Source: a virus. From it: a DNA stretch of 64,000 nucleotides. Positions 57,432 to 64,000 of the stretch are shown here, piece by piece. Each line of letters opens with the position of its first letter. The stretch's first letter is position 1. The stretch spans positions 1-64,000 of IMG/VR virus record IMGVR_UViG_3300031669_000016. One strand, given 5' to 3'. A program made the translations under genes and the position numbers. The notes beneath the pieces were generated by a model, which searched no databases, was not told where the DNA came from, and worked only from the letters and a program-made list of their open reading frames with translations.

Positions 57432-57848
57432 TCATTCCGCTTCCCATGGTGCGGGGAAGCTGCTGGTGTGTGGATGGAACTGTGCAGAGATCTCGACGAT
57501 ACTGGCGTGTCCTAGGACATAACTGAAGCGTTGCCGCCAACCCAAATACTGCGGCACTGCCCGATGCAACACGGCGAGGTGGACGGTTTCCTGTTCTGTT
57601 ACCTCCCATGAGTACCAGGACCAGAACCACTCGATGTAGCCGCGTACCCAGTCATTGTCGACTCGATGGGCGTCGCGCAGGCGCTGAACCGCTCGTGCCG
57701 CCGCGATGAACCAGGCACGCTCGCCCTGCGCCTTCTTCGCCGTTGGGTGCTGTGTGGGATGGAGTCGTTGCCAGCGCCAGCCGTAGCAACGTCGCCAGTA
57801 CCCGGCGAGGCTGGACTGACCGCGGCGTTGTGGTCGGTAGGTAAGCAC
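57432..57848 (-). CDS. Hypothetical aromatic-rich protein
   Basis: A 138-residue protein from GTG 57848, just behind the SF2 helicase stop, with AAGGAGTGG upstream. It is rich in Trp, Tyr and Arg (GYWRRCYGWRWQRLHP; VRGYIEWFWSWYSWEVTEQE). The open frame extends further but overlaps the helicase. Function unknown; operon context is replication. Confidence 0.5.
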   Translation of the reverse strand: MLTYRPQRRGQSSLAGYWRRCYGWRWQRLHPTQHPTAKKAQGERAWFIAAARAVQRLRDAHRVDNDWVRGYIEWFWSWYSWEVTEQETVHLAVLHRAVPQYLGWRQRFSYVLGHASIVEISAQFHPHTSSFPAPWEAE

Positions 57849-57850
57849 AT

Positions 57851-59473
57851 CTATCCACTCCTTGTACTCAGCGCTGCGATATGCAAACCGGGCTGTTGAA
57901 GCTCTTCGCGCAACCGCTCCTTGGACCGGAGCCATTTGACCAGCTCGGGATCGGTGGTTGTGACTTCGGATGTGACGTGGTGGATGTGGAAGACTCCGGC
58001 GGGGTGGGACGTATACATGGCAAGCCGTGCCGCGGCATGTTCGGTGAAATAGCGGCCGCGATCCGCAAAGTCGAGGATGAGGCAGTGCGCCTTGCCGGGC
58101 CAGGCCGTCATCGCCCGGAATCGCTGCATGCATTTCACTGAACTCTTCCCACCCGCCGCGATGACGACGGCGTCGAGACTTGGGATATCGAGTCCTTCCT
58201 GGCCCAGGGTTGTGACCAAACAGAGGATCCGCTTCTCCTGCAAATCATCCCATACGGTCTGACGTAGACGCGGCTCCACGGAATAGTTGCCCGACGCGGT
58301 CATGCAGCGGTGTGGGACCTCGGCTGTTTTCAACCAGTTGTCTAAGATGCGGAGCTGGCTGATCTGGTCAGTCATTACCATAACGCTGAGGTTGCGGTTG
58401 ACACAGTAGGAGCAGAAGCGTGTGATCGCGGCGTTACGCACCGGATTGCGTAAGATGTAGTCGACTTCACGCTCCTTGTAACTCGTGGTGCGCCGATAGC
58501 TCTTAGTCGGCATGTGGACCCAATAGATGTGAGCCGGAACGAGCCGGTGCTGTGTGATCATGGCGTGGTAGCTGATCTCGTAGATCACGGGGCCGACCGC
58601 GCCTTCCATTACGAGATCGCGCTCGTCATCTCGCCAGGGTGTGCCAGAGAGCGCGATTGTCCAGACCCGCGATTTGCACTGTTTGAGCACTTCGAGGTAG
58701 CTCGGTGCCGCGGCGTGGTGTGCCTCGTCCACTACAACAACCTTTGTGGTGCGGAGCAGTTCGGCGACGCGTTCGCGTTGCTCTGTTGGCAGCTCGCCTT
58801 CTACGATGTCATCGGCTGGGGGTTTGTAGTCCTGGCCCAGCGCAGCACACGCGGTCTGAATCGTCATCACAACGATGTTGCCGGGCTCGAACTCGCCATC
58901 ATAGGCGTGGCCGATAGGGAAATCTGTGCCGAAGTACTGCTCGAACTTCGTTACCGTACCGCGCGGCGGCTGTGCGATATCGAGTCGGTCGTTGAGGAAT
59001 ACAACAGGCCAGACATTGATCTGGCGGATTGCCTCGGCCGCGATAATGGTCTTCCCCGATCGAGGCGGCGCGCTGATCATGCCGCGGGGCAGTTGTGGAC
59101 GTTGCTCTCGCAACGCGAGGATGTGCTGCACAGCCTCGACCTGTTCGGGGATAAGAGGATGTGGGAAGTAGGATTGTGGGGGTGTAGCCGCAACGATGAG
59201 TGTGGGCAACTTGCTGATGAGTTCGACGATGTAGCCGCGTTCTTCTAGGATGTGTCGGACCCGTGCGGTCAGTCCGGTTGGGTAGGTGCCGCGTTCGGTG
59301 AGGAGACGGGCACGGCCATCCCAACGGCCTTCCGAGGCGGCATGGGTATAGAACGCGCCGGGTACATCGTAGGACAGCGCCTCGATCAGTTGGGTTTGTG
59401 TATCCGAATCGAGCGATCCGAAGTTCTCGATTTTGGAGCGGACCGCGTCAGTTGTGATCTGGGCAGTGGCCAC
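57851..59473 (-). CDS. SF2 DNA/RNA helicase (UvsW-like)
   Basis: A 540-residue protein. After ~100 N-terminal residues come ISAPPRSGKTII (motif I, 133-145), VVVDEAHHAAAP (DEAH, motif II), IALSGTPWRDDE (motif III), and in the second domain VMVMTDQISQL, LVTTLGQEGLDIPSLDAVV (motif V) and MQRFRAMT (motif VI Q-x-x-R). Layout agrees with T4 UvsW and other phage SF2 helicases acting in recombination-dependent replication and fork restart. Confidence 0.85.
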   Translation of the reverse strand: MATAQITTDAVRSKIENFGSLDSDTQTQLIEALSYDVPGAFYTHAASEGRWDGRARLLTERGTYPTGLTARVRHILEERGYIVELISKLPTLIVAATPPQSYFPHPLIPEQVEAVQHILALREQRPQLPRGMISAPPRSGKTIIAAEAIRQINVWPVVFLNDRLDIAQPPRGTVTKFEQYFGTDFPIGHAYDGEFEPGNIVVMTIQTACAALGQDYKPPADDIVEGELPTEQRERVAELLRTTKVVVVDEAHHAAAPSYLEVLKQCKSRVWTIALSGTPWRDDERDLVMEGAVGPVIYEISYHAMITQHRLVPAHIYWVHMPTKSYRRTTSYKEREVDYILRNPVRNAAITRFCSYCVNRNLSVMVMTDQISQLRILDNWLKTAEVPHRCMTASGNYSVEPRLRQTVWDDLQEKRILCLVTTLGQEGLDIPSLDAVVIAAGGKSSVKCMQRFRAMTAWPGKAHCLILDFADRGRYFTEHAAARLAMYTSHPAGVFHIHHVTSEVTTTDPELVKWLRSKERLREELQQPGLHIAALSTRSG

Positions 59474-60203
59474 TGTTACCCCGAACTCGCTTCAGGTCTC
59501 CACACAGACCATTGCGGTTGTGTATGCAGCCATAATAGGTACATCTATCGGGTGATGTGTCAGTTGGATCACCTACGAGGATTGGGGCGTCTTTTACACC
59601 GCTCGTGAAGCATGTGGGGGCACCTAGTATGGTATTGAGACTGTCCCCATCGGCGTTGTGACCTTCCAGCTTCTTTCGTAGCTCCGCGTGCCTGTCGAGG
59701 ATTTCGCGTTGGGCCTTTACTGCATCCGCAAACGGACAGATCCAATCGCGCTCACAGTCTGGGCAATTCTGTGATTGGGATTGCGTCTGACACCTAAGTC
59801 GATTCTGATCTATCTCATAGGCAAGTTGGCCCTTCACAAAACCCGCCAATCTCTCCGCGTTTTCCCATGTCAGCGTCGCCTGCTCCTCCGCCGCCTCGGC
59901 CTTCTCGACTTGCTTCTCCCACAGGCCAATCCAAACGCGTAGAACATAATGGGGCACCATCGCCGCGGCCGCAGATCGTACCCGCTGGAGTTCAGCCTCT
60001 GCCGCCTCGGCGCGCGCTGCCAGTTCGAGTAGGTCTGGGAGGGGCATGGCCCCGAGTGACTGCATATATTTGGGGAATCTGTTTTCCCTCTGAGCGCGGA
60101 ATCCATCTTGAGCGTTATATAACGCTGTTGGGGGCAGTACCCATACACCGTATCCGTCGATATACAAAGACGACCAATCCTTTGAGATCGGACACTTACT
60201 CAC
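59448..60203 (-). CDS. Hypothetical protein with coiled coil and cysteine-rich parts
   Basis: A 251-residue protein from GTG 60203 with AGGAGGTGG. Residues 55-130 are an alanine/glutamate coiled coil; 138-155 holds CPDCERDWICPF; the end has CTYYGCIHNRNGLCG ... HCPDHN, suggesting two zinc sites. It overlaps the start of the SF2 helicase by 26 nt. No family recognised. Confidence 0.5.
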   Translation of the reverse strand: MSKCPISKDWSSLYIDGYGVWVLPPTALYNAQDGFRAQRENRFPKYMQSLGAMPLPDLLELAARAEAAEAELQRVRSAAAAMVPHYVLRVWIGLWEKQVEKAEAAEEQATLTWENAERLAGFVKGQLAYEIDQNRLRCQTQSQSQNCPDCERDWICPFADAVKAQREILDRHAELRKKLEGHNADGDSLNTILGAPTCFTSGVKDAPILVGDPTDTSPDRCTYYGCIHNRNGLCGDLKRVRGNSGHCPDHN

Positions 60204-60657
60204 TACCCACCTCCTGTCTTAGGACTTCAAGGCCTTTGGATGCAAAGGTGAGTGATGCCACAGCCTCACCATATGAACACCAAGCGCAAGGTCTGCCGAC
60301 TAGATGATCAAGCGCGTAACTGACATGCCTCGCCAACTCGAACTGGCGATCCTCCTGGCGTCCGTGCCAGTTGCGTTGCGTCACATACCAGGCGTGTGCG
60401 AGATGGTCCACCACCTTCCCCACATCCACCCCACGCTCCGCCGCGTCGACGCGGGCGCGTAAAGCTTGCAGGTTACGGCTACGGCGCGCTCGGTTGCGCT
60501 GTCGGTTCTTCTCGGCGTGTATAGCGACATGACACCTTCGGCAAAGGCAAACCCCGTTTTCCGCCCTATTATCCTGAGCATTTCCATTCCGGTGGTGGTA
60601 CTCCAGTTCGCGCCGTCGCCCGCAGACCACACAAGCCCGCATGTCAACCTCACTCAT
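60196..60657 (-). CDS. HNH endonuclease
   Basis: A 153-residue protein from ATG 60657 (GGGAGGAG upstream). CVVCG ... LEYHHRNGNAQDNRAEN ... CLCRRCHVAIH gives the zinc pairs and HH-N catalytic core of HNH nucleases near the N-terminus. A long helical, arginine-rich C-terminal part follows. In the same direction as the replication genes and coupled by overlaps, it may be an operon member rather than a homing gene. Confidence 0.75.
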   Translation of the reverse strand: MSEVDMRACVVCGRRRELEYHHRNGNAQDNRAENGVCLCRRCHVAIHAEKNRQRNRARRSRNLQALRARVDAAERGVDVGKVVDHLAHAWYVTQRNWHGRQEDRQFELARHVSYALDHLVGRPCAWCSYGEAVASLTFASKGLEVLRQEVGSE

Positions 60658-61157
60658 CACTCGCTCCTCCCCGCCACGGGCACCAGCTCGGCATAGGCGT
60701 AGTCCAGTAGGAGTAGGGCATCGGCGTGATCATGGTTGATGATCTCGATTTCGGGGTGTCGGCGCTGCGCCTCAGCCACCATCTCGGGTTTGCCTGCATT
60801 ACCCCGCCCAGTCGCCCACTTCTTTAGCGTAGCGATCGGTACGGGCACGCACTCACCGCCGTACTCGGCGACAAACTCCTGGACCTTACCTGACAAATTG
60901 AACGCGATGTTGGCGGCATCCGATGATCGCTGCTGGCCCACAATGGGCTGTTCGTAGACGATTATATCGAAGCAGTTACCTTGCCCGAGCAGTCGGTCCT
61001 GACACAGCTCTTGGATCCACTTGCGGAATCGTATCCAGCGCATGCCGGGCGACTCGCCGTGTCTCAGCTCGAACTTCTGGACCCCTGACTCGCTCCCCCA
61101 CGGGGCCTTACAGGCATATCCCGTAGTGATTGCTAGATCAAGTGCGAGGATGTACAT
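60657..61157 (-). CDS. RuvC-like Holliday junction resolvase
   Basis: A 166-residue RNase-H-fold protein from ATG 61157: MYILALDLAITTGYA (first catalytic D7), FDIIVYEQP (catalytic E), ATLKKWATGRGNAGKPEMVA, and NHDHADALLLLDYA with the terminal acidic pair, all in the order of RuvC. Phage RuvC-like enzymes debranch DNA before packaging or resolve recombination. The open frame upstream of ATG 61157 overlaps the previous gene and is not used. Confidence 0.8.
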   Translation of the reverse strand: MYILALDLAITTGYACKAPWGSESGVQKFELRHGESPGMRWIRFRKWIQELCQDRLLGQGNCFDIIVYEQPIVGQQRSSDAANIAFNLSGKVQEFVAEYGGECVPVPIATLKKWATGRGNAGKPEMVAEAQRRHPEIEIINHDHADALLLLDYAYAELVPVAGRSE

Positions 61158-61161
61158 ATCT

Positions 61162-61383
61162 CTAGCCACCGCCCACCTCGGGCTTGTCACAATGGTAGAC
61201 GATGTGCCTTGACACCTCGAACTCCTTCTCGCATTCCCCACACTCATGTGTCTGTGGCTCCTCGGTCAGGTCCACCGGGTAGTCGCAGGTGTCCATGTTC
61301 ACATACCCGCAGTGCGGGCAGGTGATGTAGTCCAGCCCGAGCGTCTTACCATCCAGTAGCTTCACCAGATCATCAAAGGTCAT
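61162..61383 (-). CDS. Small zinc-finger protein
   Basis: A 73-residue protein: CPHCGYVNMDTC ... CGECEKEF with ECGEC, a typical double-knuckle zinc finger, from ATG 61383 with AGAGGTGAG. Possibly a DNA-binding regulator or nuclease partner. Confidence 0.6.
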   Translation of the reverse strand: MTFDDLVKLLDGKTLGLDYITCPHCGYVNMDTCDYPVDLTEEPQTHECGECEKEFEVSRHIVYHCDKPEVGGG

Positions 61384-61386
61384 TAC

Positions 61387-61641
61387 TCACCTCTTCACGG
61401 CCCGGAATCCACGCTTGAGCCGGGCGTTCTCTCGTTTGAGGTCTTGAATCTTGAGCTGGGCGTTCTCTTGTTTGAGGTCTTGAATCTTGAGCTGATCGCG
61501 GATCTGGCAGGCTCGTAGGCGCTCACACTCCTCGCGCCAGTATGTGGTGTATCGCCACGGAGCCATCTTCCAACCCCACCAACAGACGATTTTACGTCCC
61601 CATCTGAAGCCGAGTAGGAATCGTTCAATCCGTCGGGCCAT
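61387..61641 (-). CDS. Small basic membrane-proximal coiled-coil protein
   Basis: An 84-residue protein: basic, tryptophan-rich N-terminus (FRWGRKIVCWWGWKMAPWRY) followed by two near-identical 12-residue coiled-coil repeats (LKIQDLKQENAQ / LKIQDLKRENAR). The DNA repeat behind them is at 61425-61490. Function unknown. Confidence 0.55.
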   Translation of the reverse strand: MARRIERFLLGFRWGRKIVCWWGWKMAPWRYTTYWREECERLRACQIRDQLKIQDLKQENAQLKIQDLKRENARLKRGFRAVKR

Positions 61642-61644
61642 TGC

Positions 61645-61956
61645 TCACCCTTCTCGCTCGGACTTGAACCGTGGGCATGTGTGCGGGCACTGTTCGTAGG
61701 ACCAAGCAACACATGTCCATTGCGCATCATCGCAGTTCTCGATGACTACTGGCTCGATCACATCGTTTGGGACTGCAACACAGCGCTCAAGCTGGACCCA
61801 ACACTTCAGATATTCAGGTATGTCGGCTGGATTCGTGTACCGCAACACAGGCCACCCCAACCGTTTAGCTTCCTTCGCGCTGTGTGCCACGACGAGAATC
61901 TGCCAGTCCGCGTTTTGGTGGGGCAGCATCCGATAGAGGTGCAAGCTGTTACTCAT
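61645..61956 (-). CDS. Hypothetical protein
   Basis: A 103-residue protein with a start like a small sensor domain (YRMLPHQNADWQILVVAHSA then KEAKRLGW), typical of short phage proteins that carry the AxsAxEARRL pattern. Ends with CPHTCPRF. Coupled by overlap to the next upstream gene. No function assigned. Confidence 0.5.
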   Translation of the reverse strand: MSNSLHLYRMLPHQNADWQILVVAHSAKEAKRLGWPVLRYTNPADIPEYLKCWVQLERCVAVPNDVIEPVVIENCDDAQWTCVAWSYEQCPHTCPRFKSEREG

Positions 61957-62302
61957 CGCTCACCCCTCGCTCCGTCTGGTATGGATGGCCCGCCCAATCT
62001 CGCCTACCACTCCACTTCGGGTTGAAGCTCCCGTCCGGCATCCGTATCAAGACCTGGGCGAACCTAGACCAGGAATGCCAGTAGAACTGAATCTCACAAG
62101 CATTTTCGTCGTCGTAGAACTCCATGCAGACAGACCAGAGCAAGTCTAGATCCTTGGCATCGCAGGCGATCTGCACCAACATTTCGTGTTCGCATGAACA
62201 GGTCGTGTTGAATCCGCGGTTGCGTAGGTGGCGCACAAAGCCACGAACCCCAGGCTCAATCTGCTCGTACCAAGTATTTTCTGCCGCAGTCAACTTACCC
62301 AT
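61949..62302 (-). CDS. Hypothetical protein
   Basis: A 117-residue protein: GVRGFVRHLRNRGFNTTCSC then EHEMLVQIACDAKDLDLLWS. This pattern, a conserved CSCEH and alternating strands, occurs in small phage proteins of unknown function. It overlaps the following gene by eight bases. Confidence 0.5.
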   Translation of the reverse strand: MGKLTAAENTWYEQIEPGVRGFVRHLRNRGFNTTCSCEHEMLVQIACDAKDLDLLWSVCMEFYDDENACEIQFYWHSWSRFAQVLIRMPDGSFNPKWSGRRDWAGHPYQTERGVSDE

Positions 62303-62303
62303 A

Positions 62304-62972
62304 TCACACCTGCTGCTCTAAGCGTCGGAACGCACGCCACGCCCACTCATCGCTTTGTTCCGGGCCTTGGTGTCCGAGCTTGACCATCTGGATCGGAACT
62401 GGGGTTACGCGCTGCCGCCACCACTGGTAGCGGATGTTGTAGAGCTGCCGGATGCGACCCTGGAACTCTTCGGTGTCGTAACGGTTGCGTTTCTCTTCCC
62501 GACCAGGCAGGCAGAAGTCGCGCGTAACGATCAGTACGCAGTCGGGAACGACGAACCAGCGATTGTGCTGGAGTAAGAAGTCTAGGGGCAGTCCGATGGC
62601 TTCGCCGTAGACAATAGGACTGAGCCACCACCGATCAACCACGATGTCTTGGCCGCTTTGCAGCGTGTCGACCAGCCGTTGCTGTGTTTCTCGATACGCA
62701 ATAGCCATGGCGTACTGTATGATTGCGGGTTCGCGTAGGCACGTGTCAGATCGGAGCAGGGCATCAATGAACGTCTTTGTCTCGTCGCGTGCACCCTGAT
62801 CGTAGCGCCAGTATGGTATGCCGAGGCGTGTGGCGAGGTGTGATGCAATTGTGGACTTACCGACGCGATCCGGTCCCTCAATGGCGAAGAGGCGACCAGG
62901 ACCGGGCGCGCGCTCGAACGGAATACCCTCGATCCCGATGATGTTCTCGATGCCTTGGCGTATCGGTTTCAT
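62304..62972 (-). CDS. tmk: Thymidylate/deoxynucleotide kinase
   Basis: A 222-residue P-loop kinase. FAIEGPDRVGKSTIASHL (Walker A GPDRVGKS at 33-40), DIVVDRWWLSPIVYG (DR-x motif binding dNMP), and a basic LID segment GREEKRNRYDTEEFQGRIRQ agree with thymidylate kinase. It supplies dNTP precursors for phage replication. An N-terminal extension of ~25 residues precedes the P-loop strand. ATG 62972 with GAGGTAACG. Confidence 0.8.
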   Translation of the reverse strand: MKPIRQGIENIIGIEGIPFERAPGPGRLFAIEGPDRVGKSTIASHLATRLGIPYWRYDQGARDETKTFIDALLRSDTCLREPAIIQYAMAIAYRETQQRLVDTLQSGQDIVVDRWWLSPIVYGEAIGLPLDFLLQHNRWFVVPDCVLIVTRDFCLPGREEKRNRYDTEEFQGRIRQLYNIRYQWWRQRVTPVPIQMVKLGHQGPEQSDEWAWRAFRRLEQQV

Positions 62973-62974
62973 CG

Positions 62975-63193
62975 TTACCTCTTGGAGTCGGCCATGGCTG
63001 CTTCGGCCTGTTCCAATACAATCAGGGCAGAGTCCAGCTTGCCCCGGACGTATGCCAAGCGCCGCCGTGCCTTGGCATGGTTTCCGACAGCTAGTGTGTG
63101 GTCGGTAAGGATAGTTGAGAGGGTACTCGACGCGCTCTCAACGACTGTTCTTGTTGCCGATATCAACGGCCATGCTTCCTTGGTTAGGGACAT
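62975..63193 (-). CDS. Small helical hypothetical protein
   Basis: A 72-residue, fully helical protein from ATG 63193 (GGAGGACAAG). Alanine-rich repeats (SASSTLSTILTDHTLAVGNH; LDSALIVLEQAEAAMADSK) suggest a coiled coil. Function unknown. Confidence 0.5.
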   Translation of the reverse strand: MSLTKEAWPLISATRTVVESASSTLSTILTDHTLAVGNHAKARRRLAYVRGKLDSALIVLEQAEAAMADSKR

Positions 63194-63419
63194 CTTGTCC
63201 TCCAGTGTTTATGATAGCGGCTCCGGGATGGCCCAACACCTCTTGCGCCAGTGCCGAGGCTTCTGCACTGTCACCTCTTTGCCACGCCGCCGCGATTGCA
63301 CGCTTCAGTTTGAGGAAGCGCTCGTCATAGGCCACGGCAACGCCCGGCCCGAGATACACCGTTTCGCCGGCATCCAGCTTCTGCCAAGCCTGCGCGCCGA
63401 TCCTATAGATCTTGCCCAT
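63138..63419 (-). CDS. Small hypothetical protein
   Basis: About 93 residues from ATG 63419 (or 63422), overlapping the integrase stop and the next gene by 56 nt. It begins MGKIYRIGAQAWQKLDAGET with VYLGPGVAVAYDERFLKLKR, a mixed fold with a helical middle. No motif. Confidence 0.45.
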   Translation of the reverse strand: MGKIYRIGAQAWQKLDAGETVYLGPGVAVAYDERFLKLKRAIAAAWQRGDSAEASALAQEVLGHPGAAIINTGGQDVPNQGSMAVDIGNKNSR

Positions 63420-64000
63420 CATCCATCCCCGGTACTTGTGTTTCACCCAACCTGTTCAGCTCTTCATCGTCGGGGGCGTAGTAGTGCAGCGTTGTCGTCG
63501 CGCTGCTGTGCCCCAGCCCTTTCTGAACCGTGCCCAACGGGATGCCGTTACTGATCTGCTGCGTCGCCCAGTAGCGGCGGAACATATGGGGCGTGAGCAC
63601 GTCCATGCCGAGACTGTCGCGCAGCCGCTCAATGGCGCGGCGCACATAGCCGGGGGTCAGGGCATGGAGGCGGGGCTTGTATCGTATCGTTTCCGGCGCG
63701 ATGTGTGCCCGACTTAGCGCGTGGTAGTAGCCGAGCAGGGGTGCTTCGCGCTCCGAATCCCAGCGCTTCTCTAAGTAGCGCAGCAGTGCATCGGCTAAGC
63801 CCTGCGGCACGGGAACATGCCGCTCCTTATCACCCTTACCGATGATGCTTAGATACCAACGCGCATCCTCGGCCTGATAGAAGTCGCGGCGTTCCAGCTT
63901 ACAGACCTCGTCGATACGCGGCCCACAGCCAGCGAGTACACCTATTACTAAGGGCCAGGGATCGCCGAGGTGGTAGGCGGCTTGTAAGATGGCTTGGACT
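63403..64000 (-). CDS. int: Tyrosine recombinase/integrase, catalytic domain (partial)
   Basis: The frame runs off the right edge, so the N-terminal core-binding part is missing. Visible are GCGPRIDEVCKL (first catalytic Arg), IIGKGDKERHVPVP (catalytic Lys strand), LTPHMFRRYWAT (H-x-x-R), and LGHSSATTTLHYY (second His and nucleophile Tyr). All catalytic residues of the integrase/Xer family are present. It may mediate lysogeny or resolve genome multimers; no attachment site or repressor is seen in the window. Confidence 0.85.
   Translation of the reverse strand, partial: VQAILQAAYHLGDPWPLVIGVLAGCGPRIDEVCKLERRDFYQAEDARWYLSIIGKGDKERHVPVPQGLADALLRYLEKRWDSEREAPLLGYYHALSRAHIAPETIRYKPRLHALTPGYVRRAIERLRDSLGMDVLTPHMFRRYWATQQISNGIPLGTVQKGLGHSSATTTLHYYAPDDEELNRLGETQVPGMDDGQDL

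Noticed and set aside
58514-59248. 244-aa plus-strand ORF inside the SF2 helicase
   Set aside because: All helicase motifs are intact on the other strand; this frame has no ribosome site or motif.

Overview
The window is a contiguous piece of a tailed bacteriophage genome (Caudoviricetes, siphovirus-like architecture), GC-rich and densely packed. Two long convergent gene blocks meet near 33.4 kb. The host cannot be fixed from the sequence. Features that hint at a GC-rich, possibly thermophilic or Chloroflexota/Deinococcota-type host are a family-4 uracil-DNA-glycosylase domain, frequent GTG/TTG starts, and a CRISPR repeat of type I-E-like dimensions; this is inference only.

Plus strand, 1-33.4 kb: virion genes in the usual order. 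There is a short tail of an upstream gene (perhaps large terminase), portal, a fused prohead protease/scaffold with an internal scaffold start, a decoration-like protein, major capsid protein, a broken HNH cassette, a 960-residue repeat protein, head-completion/neck genes, and an inserted block of four glycosyltransferases plus a deoxyribosyltransferase-like protein. Then come the tail tube, frameshifted tail chaperones, two tandem HNH genes, a ~1570-residue tape measure, distal tail and fibre proteins, small lysis-cassette genes and a holin. A membrane-protein moron with its own promoter sits on the opposite strand at 32.0-32.4 kb.

Minus strand, 64-33.4 kb (read right to left): a tyrosine recombinase running off the window, small Zn-finger proteins, dNMP kinase, RuvC-like resolvase, HNH, SF2 helicase, a degenerate DnaC-like protein, DnaB-like helicase, CHC2 primase half, DNA methyltransferase, UDG-exonuclease-PolA fusion, an ssDNA-binding candidate, RecA, TOPRIM primase half, SAM methyltransferase, split SbcC/Rad50 with SbcD/Mre11 between the halves, then a compact RuvC effector (TnpB/Cas12-like, 454 aa). 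Directly downstream and in the same orientation lie a structured spacer region and a small CRISPR array (six good repeats plus one degenerate). Beyond it are a glycosyltransferase, a sigma-70-family factor, a dual-specificity phosphatase, a second glycosyltransferase and a metallophosphoesterase.

The most notable system is this phage-borne miniature type V-like CRISPR locus. The effector has intact D/E/D catalytic residues and an intact zinc ribbon, an anti-repeat-like segment lies between gene and array, and the distal degenerate unit holds a short spacer matching (16/17) the -10 region of the adjacent phage promoter. A second theme is cassette insertion that leaves diverged duplicate gene ends beside the inserted gene, seen at three places (6.1-6.8, 36.6-37.4 and 42.1-42.4 kb).
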